In this document: positions 17,570 to 24,728 of the stretch, in pieces
Layout: each line of letters begins with the position of its first letter
Position numbering within the stretch: the stretch's first letter is position 1
Source: Gammaproteobacteria bacterium
GTDB taxonomy: Bacteria > Pseudomonadota > Gammaproteobacteria > Arenicellales > Poriferihabitantaceae
NCBI GenBank assembly: GCA_028817405.1
Contig: JAPPPS010000151.1
Span: 1 to 48,558, forward strand
Direction of reading: 5' to 3'
DNA: 48,558 nt
Made by a program: the position numbers and the translations under genes
Notes under the pieces: generated by a model
Databases searched by the model: none
What the model was told of the DNA's origin: nothing
What the model saw: the letters and a program-made list of their open reading frames with translations, nothing else

Positions 17570-18172
17570 TTAACTTCCGATTAACAAACTCGCGGCCACC
17601 GACCACATGACCGCGCCGATGATGGCGTCGAGAATTTTCCACGCCACCGGCCGGCTGAACAGCGGCGTGAGAACGCGCGCGCCGTAACCCAGCCCGAAGA
17701 AGAACGCAAACGACGCCCCTACCGCGCCGGCCGCGAACGCCGGCCGCGCGCCCGGATACTGCGTGGACACCGAGCCTAACAGCACCACCGTGTCCAAATA
17801 CACATGCGGGTTCAGCCAGGTCAGCGCCAGGCAAGCGGCCACCGCCGCGGCCAATTTGCCCTTGGCGCGCTCGGCCGCCTGCAGCGTTTGCGAGGCGCGC
17901 GCCGCGACCCAGAAACTGCGCGCGCCGTACGCCGCCAAAAATGCCGCCCCGCCGTACCGCGCCGCGGCCTCGAGGCGCGGGAACGCGTCGACCAAGTAGT
18001 GAAACCCGGACACGCCGGCGATGATGAGAATCGCGTCCGACAGCGCGCACACCAAGCATACCGCGAACACATGCGCGCGGTTTAACCCCTGCCGCAACAC
18101 GAACGCATTCTGCGCGCCGATGACGATAATCAACGACAAACCGAGGCCGAAACCGGCGGTGAAAGCGGTCAT
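17570..18172 (-). CDS. LysE/ArgO-type amino-acid exporter
   Basis: 200 residues with six hydrophobic segments and the family signature GAQNAFVLRQGL near residue 20, the ArgO/LysE branch that exports arginine or lysine. TWLNPHVYLDTVVLLGS mid-protein is also typical. It lies between parB and atpI, 14 bases from atpI, on the same strand, so it may be part of the same transcript. Confidence 0.88.
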   Translation of the reverse strand: MTAFTAGFGLGLSLIIVIGAQNAFVLRQGLNRAHVFAVCLVCALSDAILIIAGVSGFHYLVDAFPRLEAAARYGGAAFLAAYGARSFWVAARASQTLQAAERAKGKLAAAVAACLALTWLNPHVYLDTVVLLGSVSTQYPGARPAFAAGAVGASFAFFFGLGYGARVLTPLFSRPVAWKILDAIIGAVMWSVAASLLIGS

Positions 18173-18223
18173 GTCACTTGCGCCGCGGTACCGTTGACGC
18201 GCCGCCGGGACCCCCCAACCCGC

Positions 18224-19129
18224 TCATTTAATCCGCTCGACGATGCCGTCCAACTCGTCCAGCGAGTGGTAGTGAATCACCACCCGGCCGGCGTTGCCGC
18301 TGTGGCGGATGGCGACGCGCGCGCCGAGACGCTGCGACAGTGTCTCTTCGAGACGCGCGACATCGGCGTCGCGCGCCGCGGTTTTTCCCCGCCCGCCACC
18401 GCCACCGTCCCCGTCGCCGTCTTCCTCGCCGGCCAACAACCGTTTCACCAACGCCTCGGTCTGGCGCACCGACAACCGCCCGGCCGTCACCTTGGCGGCC
18501 GCGCCCGGCTGCGCCTCGGTCGGCAACGCTAACAACGCCCGCGCGTGGCCCATGTCGAGGTCGCCGCCGCCGAGTTGCTTCTTCACCGCTGAGTGCAAAG
18601 TCAGCAGGCGCAAATGGTTGGTCACCGCGGCCCGCGAGCGCCCGACCAAGTCGGCGATTTGCTGGTGGGTCAGGCCGAAGTCGTCGAGCAAGCGTTGAAA
18701 CCCCGCCGCCTCCTCAATCGCGTTCAAGTCCTCGCGCTGGATGTTTTCGATGAGCGCCACGGCCATGGCGTCGCGGTCGCTGATGTCGCGCACGAACGCC
18801 GGCACCGCGGTCAAGCCGGCCAGTTGCGCGGCGCGCCAGCGTCGCTCGCCGGCCACGATTTCATACCGCGCGCGCCCGACTTCGCGCACCAGCAGCGGCT
18901 GAATCACGCCCTGCGCGCGGATGGTCTCGGCCAGTTCCTCCAGCGCCGGCTGCGCCATGCGGCTGCGCGGCTGGTATTTGCCGCGGCTGAGTTGCTCGAC
19001 CGGCAATTCGCGCAGCGCGCCGCCGCCGGCTTTTGCGGCCGCCGCCGGGTCATCCGCGGCCGCGGGCCCGACATCGCCCAACAACGCCTCCAGACCGCGG
19101 CCCAATCGCGCTTTTTTTGGTCGGCTCAT
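18224..19129 (-). CDS. parB: Chromosome partitioning protein ParB
   Basis: 301 residues from MSRPKKARLGRGLEALLGD. It contains the CTPase/ParB-box stretch GKYQPRSRM and AGERRWRAAQLAGL, the central helix-turn-helix GLTHQQIADLVGRSRAAVTNHLRLL, and the C-terminal dimerisation region. It binds parS and spreads as a CTP clamp. A glycine/aspartate-rich insert (EEDGDGDGGGGGRGK) sits before the C-terminal domain. No parS site was seen in the window. Confidence 0.97.
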   Translation of the reverse strand: MSRPKKARLGRGLEALLGDVGPAAADDPAAAAKAGGGALRELPVEQLSRGKYQPRSRMAQPALEELAETIRAQGVIQPLLVREVGRARYEIVAGERRWRAAQLAGLTAVPAFVRDISDRDAMAVALIENIQREDLNAIEEAAGFQRLLDDFGLTHQQIADLVGRSRAAVTNHLRLLTLHSAVKKQLGGGDLDMGHARALLALPTEAQPGAAAKVTAGRLSVRQTEALVKRLLAGEEDGDGDGGGGGRGKTAARDADVARLEETLSQRLGARVAIRHSGNAGRVVIHYHSLDELDGIVERIK

Positions 19130-19151
19130 CGGTTGCGGTTGCGGTGAATTT

Positions 19152-19952
19152 TCATGCGCCGGCCGCGGCATCGGCGACGCGCTCGGTGAAGTCGGCGCGC
19201 CGCCGCAGCACCTCCCCGGCCAGCGCCAGATAGGCCTGCGCGCCGGCGCAGTGGCGGTCGTATTGCAGCACCGGCTTGCCGTAACTCGGCGCTTCCGCGA
19301 GGCGGACATTGCGCGGAATCACGGTGCGAAACAACTCGCGCGGGAAATGCGCCTGCAACTGCCCCGCGACTTCCGAGGACAGCGAATTGCGCGCATCGAA
19401 CATGGTGCGCACCAGCCCCAACACGCGCAGCGCCGGGTTCAAACCGCGCCGCACCAACGCGATGGTCTGCATCAAACTGGTCAAGCCCTCCAGCGCATAA
19501 TACTCGCATTGCACCGGAATCAACACCTCGCCGGCCGCGGCCAGGGCGTTGACGGTCAGCACATTCAGCGCCGGCGGACAGTCGATGACGATGAGGTCGT
19601 ACCGTTCGGCGAGGTCGGCCGCGACATCGGCGAAGCGGTAGTCGCGACGGTTCAGCCCGGCCATTTCCACCTGCGCGCCGGCCAGGTTGGGATGCGAGAC
19701 CAGCAAATCGTAGCCGCCGTCGGTGGTTACGATGGCATCGCCCGGTTGCGCCTCGCCCAACAGGACTTCGTAGATGCTGCGCGGCATCTCGCGCATGGCG
19801 ACGCCGCTGCCGACCGTGGCGTTGCCTTGCGGGTCCATGTCCGCCAACAGCGCGCGCCGGCCCGCGCACGCCAGCGCCGCGCACAGGTTGATGGCGGTGG
19901 TGGTCTTGCCGACGCCGCCTTTTTGGTTGGTGATGGCGATGATGCGCGCCAT
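19152..19952 (-). CDS. parA: Chromosome partitioning ATPase ParA/Soj
   Basis: 266 residues. The deviant Walker A motif KGGVGKTT (K11-T18), DMDPQGNAT and VIDCPPALNVLTVNAL are intact. It is an ATP-dependent DNA-binding partner of ParB in origin segregation. It is 22 bases from parB and 23 bases from rsmG, the common rsmG-parA-parB arrangement upstream of the atp operon. Confidence 0.97.
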   Translation of the reverse strand: MARIIAITNQKGGVGKTTTAINLCAALACAGRRALLADMDPQGNATVGSGVAMREMPRSIYEVLLGEAQPGDAIVTTDGGYDLLVSHPNLAGAQVEMAGLNRRDYRFADVAADLAERYDLIVIDCPPALNVLTVNALAAAGEVLIPVQCEYYALEGLTSLMQTIALVRRGLNPALRVLGLVRTMFDARNSLSSEVAGQLQAHFPRELFRTVIPRNVRLAEAPSYGKPVLQYDRHCAGAQAYLALAGEVLRRRADFTERVADAAAGA

Positions 19953-19975
19953 AGCGTGTACTTAATTGGGAGGAA

Positions 19976-20710
19976 TCAAAACGCGGCGATAATCAGGTGG
20001 CGTTCGGCGCGCAGGAAAGGGACGGTCAATCGTTGCACGGTGATGGCGGCGGTGACGGTTTTGGCGACGGTGGAGTCGGCGGCGATGGATTGCGCATTGG
20101 CCGCGGCACCGTCGGCCCCGGCACCGTCGGCATTCCCGGCGGCTCCGGCCCCGCCATCCACCGCGGCGATTTCCGCGGCCGGCATCCGCCCTTTCATCGC
20201 CAACAACCGTACCCCGGGCCGGCGCAACCCCGCGGTGAGTTGCAGCGTGCGCGGCAGCGGCGCGAACGCGCGAGCGGCGAGGGTATCAAATTTTCGCGCC
20301 GGGCGGTACTCCTCGACGCGCGCATGGACGACTTCCACATTGTCCAGTTGCAACTCCGCGCAGGCGGCGCGCAAGAATTCCACCCGGCGCAATCGACTAT
20401 CGAGCAACGCGACTTGCAGGTGCGGCGCGACCACCGCCAGCGGCAAACCCGGAAAACCGGCGCCGCTGCCGATGTCGAGCAGCGATTCGCCGCGCACGAA
20501 ACGCGCGATGGACAGCGAGTCGAGCAAATGGCGCACCACCATGGCGTCGATGCCGCGCACCGCGGTTAAGTTGACGCGACGGTTCCACCGTTCCAGCAAC
20601 GCCAAGTGCGCCAACAACCGCTCAGTCGCGCGCGCCGGCAAGTCGACGCCGAGTTGCGCGCAACCGCGCTCCAATGTGCTACATTCGCGCACCTTTTCCG
20701 CCCGCCCCAT
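19976..20710 (-). CDS. rsmG: 16S rRNA (guanine527-N7)-methyltransferase RsmG
   Basis: 244 residues from MGRAEKVREC. Motifs: WNRRVNLTAVRG, HLLDSLSIA and the SAM-binding LLDIGSGAGFPGLPLAV, then ARAFAPLPRTL and LLAMKGR. It methylates G527 of 16S rRNA. A low-complexity Ala/Gly/Asp stretch of about 30 residues (AAVDGGAGAAGNADGAGADG and on) lies after the MKGR loop and makes it longer than the E. coli protein (207 residues). The start has no strong Shine-Dalgarno and lies 15 bases from a divergent gene. Confidence 0.93.
   Translation of the reverse strand: MGRAEKVRECSTLERGCAQLGVDLPARATERLLAHLALLERWNRRVNLTAVRGIDAMVVRHLLDSLSIARFVRGESLLDIGSGAGFPGLPLAVVAPHLQVALLDSRLRRVEFLRAACAELQLDNVEVVHARVEEYRPARKFDTLAARAFAPLPRTLQLTAGLRRPGVRLLAMKGRMPAAEIAAVDGGAGAAGNADGAGADGAAANAQSIAADSTVAKTVTAAITVQRLTVPFLRAERHLIIAAF
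20677..20685 (+). promoter_or_regulatory. Extended -10 promoter for the class I methyltransferase
   Basis: TGCTACATT, a TGN-extended -10 (TACATT), about 40 bases before the ATG at 20726. The only -35-like hexamer is TTGCGC, 20 bases upstream. The element lies inside the 5' coding part of the divergent rsmG. Confidence 0.4.
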
Positions 20711-20725
20711 CACGGAATCATAACC

Positions 20726-21550
20726 ATGCCCCGCAAGAAAACAAAACCGCGCAAGCGCCACGCCAAACGCCGCCCAACCCTGGCCGAGCGCTGCGACAAA
20801 TTTTGGGCGTATGAACACGCGCTGCAGTCGCCGGAAATTGATGTCGAGTTGCTGCAGCAAATCTACAAGGATGCGCGCGGGCGCAAAGCGCGTCACTTGC
20901 GCGAGGATTTTTGCGGCAGCGCGGCGACTTTGTGCGCGTGGCTGCAGCAGGGCGCGAAGTTCACCGGCGAGGGCTACGACATCGACGCCGAGGTGCTGGA
21001 ATGGGGGCGGGCGACCCACTTCGCGCCGCTCGGCCGCCGCGCCCGGCGGGCCGAATTGCGCCACGCCGATGTGCGCGTACGCAGCGCGCGCGCGCCGGAT
21101 ATTCGCTGCGCCTTCAACTTCTCGTACTGGCTGTTTTTGGAACGCCGCGAAGTGCTGGAATACTTCCGCAAAGCGCGCGCCGACTTGGCGGCCGACGGTG
21201 TGTTCGTGGTCGACTTGAACGGCGGGCCCGAGGCGTTCTCGGAGGAAGAACAAGTCACCGACTGCGGCGATTTTGAATTGGTCTGCCACCAAACCGGGGT
21301 GCGCCCGCTCGACCACACCGCCGACTTGGCCATGCACTTCCGCTTCCCGGACGGCTCCGAGATGCGCGATGCGTTTAAGTACCGTTGGCGCATCTGGTCG
21401 CTGCCGGAAGTCACCGACATTCTGCGCGACGCCGGCTTCACCGACATCCGATGCCACTGGGACATCGGCGAGGAGGAAACCCAATACGAACTCACCCGCA
21501 GCGGCCACAACGACCCGGCCTGGATTGCCTGCCTTGCGGCGTTGAAATAA
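20726..21550 (+). CDS. Class I SAM-dependent methyltransferase
   Basis: 274 residues from MPRKKTKPRKRHAKRRP, a very basic N-terminus. The SAM-binding region reads LREDFCGSAATLCAWLQQG, an FCGS/A variant of the E/DxGxGxG loop, followed by GYDIDAEVLEWG; the protein continues through AFNFSYWLF and VDLNGGPEAF. The substrate is unknown. The divergent rsmG begins 15 bases away. The exporter gene downstream starts 14 bases after its stop, so the two probably form an operon. Confidence 0.82.
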   Translation: MPRKKTKPRKRHAKRRPTLAERCDKFWAYEHALQSPEIDVELLQQIYKDARGRKARHLREDFCGSAATLCAWLQQGAKFTGEGYDIDAEVLEWGRATHFAPLGRRARRAELRHADVRVRSARAPDIRCAFNFSYWLFLERREVLEYFRKARADLAADGVFVVDLNGGPEAFSEEEQVTDCGDFELVCHQTGVRPLDHTADLAMHFRFPDGSEMRDAFKYRWRIWSLPEVTDILRDAGFTDIRCHWDIGEEETQYELTRSGHNDPAWIACLAALK

Positions 21551-21564
21551 CCGCGCGCGAATTT

Positions 21565-22206
21565 ATGTCGGTTGATAGTTATCTTCTTTATGTTTTGATT
21601 GCCGTCGGTTACATCGCGTCGCCCGGGCCCGCGGTGCTTGTCGCCATCAACGGCGGCGTTGCGGTCGGCGCGAGACGGGCCTCGATGCTGCTGGCCGGCA
21701 ACACCATCGGGCTCGGTGTGCTGGCTTTCATTTCCGCGTTGGGCATCGGCGCGCTGATTTTGAACTCGGCGAAACTCACCGCCGCGATAAAACTATTGGG
21801 CGCGCTGTGGCTGGTTTATTTGGGCATAAAGACGCTGCGCGCGCCGGCCGCTTCCGACCCCGGGCTGGAGCAAAACCGTCTGCGAAAAATATACGCCGGC
21901 GCCGGCCGGTTTGCCGCCTTTCGCGACGGCTTGGTATTGGCGCTGACCAACCCTAAGCCCATCGTGTTTTTCGTTTCCATCTATCCGCAGTTTGTCGTCG
22001 CCGGTGAATTGATTGCGCGCCAGTTTCTGCTGCTCGGCGCGACCTTCATGCTGCTGTCGTTTGGAATTCTCAACGCCTATTCGGCGGCGTCCGCGGTCAT
22101 CGCCAAACAGTTCTTGGACGCAAAGAAAATGCGCGCGGTTAACTATCTGTTCGGCGGCGCCTTTCTGGCGCTGGCGCTGCTTCTGCTGGCGGAAACTTGC
22201 TGTTGA
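21565..22206 (+). CDS. LysE/RhtB family amino-acid exporter
   Basis: 213 residues from MSVDSYLLYVLIAVGYIASPGPAVLVAINGG. The SPGPA-x(n)-G start and the TNPKPIVFFVSIYPQF segment are characteristic of the RhtB branch. About six hydrophobic helices are visible. The substrate is likely threonine, homoserine or a similar amino acid, by family only. It lies 14 bases after the methyltransferase. Confidence 0.88.
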   Translation: MSVDSYLLYVLIAVGYIASPGPAVLVAINGGVAVGARRASMLLAGNTIGLGVLAFISALGIGALILNSAKLTAAIKLLGALWLVYLGIKTLRAPAASDPGLEQNRLRKIYAGAGRFAAFRDGLVLALTNPKPIVFFVSIYPQFVVAGELIARQFLLLGATFMLLSFGILNAYSAASAVIAKQFLDAKKMRAVNYLFGGAFLALALLLLAETCC

Positions 22207-22727
22207 TGCGTGTTATGCTGTTTCCAACTTTAAAATATGCGCGCGCTCACTGCCACTCCGGCAACAGCCGGAGTCCAGAGTCTTTTTTAATTGAACCGAC
22301 GAACAAGCAACGAAAAGCAAAGACTCTGGATTCCCGCTTAAAAACCTGCGGGAATGACAGCGCAACGCGCCGTGCTGCACAACTAAACCGGCGCGCGACG
22401 ATGCGAGGGGCCGTCATTCCGTGCGGTAGGAAAATGCCGGGGGCCGTCATTCCGTGCGGTTGGAAAACAAGGAGCGCAGCGACTATGTTTCGCGGATTCA
22501 ACAAGCAAGTGCAACGCCTCAATCTGGGGGAGGGCGAGTTGCGGTAGCATCGTCTTTCACCGTCGGGCTTATCGGCGGCCCGCCAATTCCCCGCTGAATC
22601 GCCAGAATCCTTGTAACGGTGGGCGTTTTGGGGTGTATAAAACAACTTTCTAACCGTCAGAAAAAACGGTTGAATTTCCCCCCCCCGCTATGCTGGACTG
22701 GAATTGAACGCACCGCAAGGGGCACCC
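22207..22727. other. Intergenic repeat-rich region
   Basis: No convincing gene. It holds a palindromic REP/MITE-like element (22251-22361), a tandem pair of about 27 bases with period 33 (22408 and 22441; GGCCGTCATTCCGTGCGGT), a short inverted repeat AACCGT/ACGGTT (22652-22671) and a C-rich run before the RiPP precursor pseudogene. Confidence 0.6.
22251..22361. repeat. REP/MITE-like palindromic element, copy 1
   Basis: Starts TGCCACTCCGG, then GGAGTCCAGAGTCTTT (22270-22285), a core containing AATTGAACCGACGA and CAAGCAACG, and the inverted arm AAAGACTCTGGATTCC (to 22334). The right end switches to the GGATTCCCGC/GCGGGAATGAC hairpin also seen at 11098. It is about 80% alike copy 2 by eye over the shared core. 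The two copies flank the NHLP peptide genes in direct orientation. Confidence 0.75.
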
Positions 22728-23074
22728 ATGAATCGGGCATCAGCGTCGCAAATCCGCGATGTCTATGCAATGTTGGCCGACCCGGCGGTGCGGCAACAGT
22801 ACCGCGACGACCCGAAAGCGGCCCATCAGAACCGCTTTCGTGGGCGGGCGAGAGCCGGGAACCGGTGGGCGGTGTGGAAATCAAGGCGGTATTCAACACC
22901 GCCGACACCACCTATATCGCGCTGCCCGCCAACAGCCCCGAACACGAAATCGGCGAGGCCGACCTGGCGCGCATGGCGGCGGCACCGGTAGCGCCGGTAG
23001 CGCGGCTTGCGGCGGTACCGCCGGCTGACCGGCGGCGAACCTCCATCAAACTTCCACCATCAACCATCAACTGA
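22728..23074 (+). pseudogene. Frameshifted NHLP-type RiPP precursor
   Basis: An ATG at 22728 with AAGGGG just upstream opens MNRASASQIRDVYAMLADPAVRQQYRDDPKAA. The matching continuation, GVEIKAVFNTADTTYIALPANSPEHEIGEADLARMAAAP, is in another frame, requiring a -1 (or +2) shift near 22822-22850. Joined, it gives an NHLP (nitrile-hydratase leader peptide) layout parallel to the intact gene downstream: an N-terminal helix with DP-x-A-A, a beta stretch ending in small residues, then a Pro/Ala/Arg tail. It is either a decayed precursor or a sequencing error. Confidence 0.6.
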
Positions 23075-23084
23075 GGAGCATGTC

Positions 23085-23483
23085 ATGAGCGAAATGAAAG
23101 CCGCGTTGGCCGCCACGCCGGAAGAAGCATCGGCGCAATGGTCAAAACTGTACCGCGAGGATGCCGATTTCCGCGCCGAATTCGACCGCGACCCGCGCGC
23201 CGCCATGGGCGCGCAAGTCGGCGGCGATTTGCCGGATGAAGTCGGTGTCGTGGTGCACCGTCAAAACCCCGGCGAGATTCACATCACCGTGCCGGCCGAG
23301 AGCGGCGCGGAAGTGTCGGACGAAGCGCTGGGGCAAGTCAGCGGCGGCGTCGGCGCGGGCGCGGCCGTAGCCCTCGGCGCCGCCATGGCGGTGTCGAACC
23401 TGCCGCCGGGCGCGTTCGTGCTGATGATTCCGGCGTTTATGCTGCCGGGCGCTGTCGGCGACCTGGGCGGCGGCCAGCCGTAA
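23085..23483 (+). CDS. NHLP-family RiPP/bacteriocin precursor peptide
   Basis: 132 residues from MSEMKAALAATPEEA, with GAGGAG 8 bases upstream. Residues 1-88 are a leader of nitrile-hydratase-alpha type (WSKLYREDADFRAEFDRDPRAAMG, VGVVVHRQNPGEIHITVP, VSDEALGQVSGG) ending in a double-Gly site at 87-88. The 44-residue core is hydrophobic and Gly/Ala/Pro-rich (GAGAAVALGAAMAVSNLPPG and on) and has no Cys. No radical-SAM enzyme, cyclodehydratase, LanM or C39 peptidase exporter is in the window, so the maturation genes must lie elsewhere if it is functional. Confidence 0.75.
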   Translation: MSEMKAALAATPEEASAQWSKLYREDADFRAEFDRDPRAAMGAQVGGDLPDEVGVVVHRQNPGEIHITVPAESGAEVSDEALGQVSGGVGAGAAVALGAAMAVSNLPPGAFVLMIPAFMLPGAVGDLGGGQP

Positions 23484-23627
23484 CGCCGCGGATCGGTACG
23501 AAAATGTAGCGCGGCGGGGGCGGTTACGCCTTCGCCGCGTTGCGTTTAATTCCGCGACGCAAAGCGCCGTCATTCCCGCAATCCCCCCGCCGCCACGCCC
23601 GCAGTCTGTTAAGCGGGCGCACCCCAC

Positions 23628-23728
23628 TGCCACTCCGGTGGCAACCGGAGTCCAGAGTCTTTAATTGAACCGACGAGCAAGCAACGGAAAATAAAGACTC
23701 TGGACTCCGGATCCAGTCCGGAGTGGCA
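23628..23728. repeat. REP/MITE-like palindromic element, copy 2
   Basis: A 101-bp imperfect palindrome. The outer arms are TGCCACTCCGG (23628-23638) and CCGGAGTGGCA (23718-23728), and the inner arms GGAGTCCAGAGTCTTT and AAAGACTCTGGACTCC. The central loop is nearly the same as copy 1. No coding capacity. It fills most of the gap 23484-23800; the rest of that gap shows nothing else. Confidence 0.8.
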
Positions 23729-23800
23729 ATTGAGCGTGTCCGCGGTTGATGAAATCCCCGCCGCATCGACCGTCACCACCGCACCGTCACCACCGCGCCG

Positions 23801-24727
23801 TCACCGTTTCACGGTGGCAATGGTTAACCCAAGAAAAGCGCGTTTGTCGGGCGGCGGGTAGTCGCCATCGTTGCCGCCGAGATATTCCACATCGGTGATG
23901 CCGAACGCCGCCAGGTCGGCGAGGCGGTAGGTCCAGCCGCCGGCGTTTTGCGGCACGCCGGATTCGGGCCGCAGGCCGTAAACCGCGCTGTCCGCGGCGA
24001 CGCCGATGCGCGCGAAGAACGCTTCCTCCATGCGCCGCCGGGTTTGGTGGCGGCCGAATTCCGCGCTGACGCCGGCCAACATTTCGGCCCGGCGCGGCGC
24101 GGGCTGGCCGCTGTCGGCGATGCCGGCCAACATCGCGGGGACGATTTTGCGCAGGAATTCTTCGGCCTCGGAGATGCCGGCGCGCGCCGCCAACACCGCG
24201 TCCTGGCGCGCCGAACCGTGCCAGCCGACGATGCCGCCGGCGGCGATGATTTTGCGTTTGCCGGCCGGGAACAGGTAGTTCGCGCACGACGAAAAACAGA
24301 TGCCGCGCACCCGCACATCCCAGCCGCGCGCGAAAACCAATTCGCCGATTTTCATGCCCCAAAACACCTCGCCGCCGAGCGAGTCGACGCTGAGCGTTTG
24401 CACCGCTTCCGACTCGGCGAGGGCGGACAACGCATCAAAACCCGCGGCGTTGACTTCGCCGGTGTAGGACGCGACGCCGCCGGCGAAAGTCACGGCCGGC
24501 TTGGGCGCGCCGAAGGCGATGTCCAGGGCGCGCAAGTCGCGTTCCAGTTGGTCTTCCGACACCGTCGGCGCGGCGATTTCCTCCGCGCGCACGAGGCCGA
24601 GGCCGGGGATGGAAAAACTGTCGCCGTCACCGTCACCGTCACCGGCGCGCGCGGTCGCCGACAAAAGCGCCGCCGCCAACAACAACGCCGGCGCGGTCAT
24701 CGAGACGGTGTTGCAATCGCGGTTCAT
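23801..24727 (-). CDS. Exported ClpP/crotonase-fold protein (COG3904-type)
   Basis: 308 residues from MNRDCNTVSM, with AGGG 7 bases upstream. A signal peptide is visible (APALLLAAALLSATARA, probable cleavage after ARA), followed by Gly-Asp repeats. The conserved core is VQTLSVDSLGGEVFWGMKIGELVFARGWDVRVRGICFSSCANYLFPAGKRKIIAAGGIVGWHG, the SDH/ClpP-like layout with a candidate nucleophile Ser in CFSSCANY and His in GWHG. It is probably a periplasmic serine-hydrolase-like protein. Its start is one base from the stop of the Na/Pi gene, so the two are co-transcribed. Confidence 0.75.
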   Translation of the reverse strand: MNRDCNTVSMTAPALLLAAALLSATARAGDGDGDGDSFSIPGLGLVRAEEIAAPTVSEDQLERDLRALDIAFGAPKPAVTFAGGVASYTGEVNAAGFDALSALAESEAVQTLSVDSLGGEVFWGMKIGELVFARGWDVRVRGICFSSCANYLFPAGKRKIIAAGGIVGWHGSARQDAVLAARAGISEAEEFLRKIVPAMLAGIADSGQPAPRRAEMLAGVSAEFGRHQTRRRMEEAFFARIGVAADSAVYGLRPESGVPQNAGGWTYRLADLAAFGITDVEYLGGNDGDYPPPDKRAFLGLTIATVKR

Positions 24728-24728
24728 T

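Noticed and set aside
22619-23074. A 151-residue protein starting at 22619
   Set aside because: Only its second half has NHLP character; the matching N-terminus is in another frame from 22728, so a frameshifted precursor fits better.
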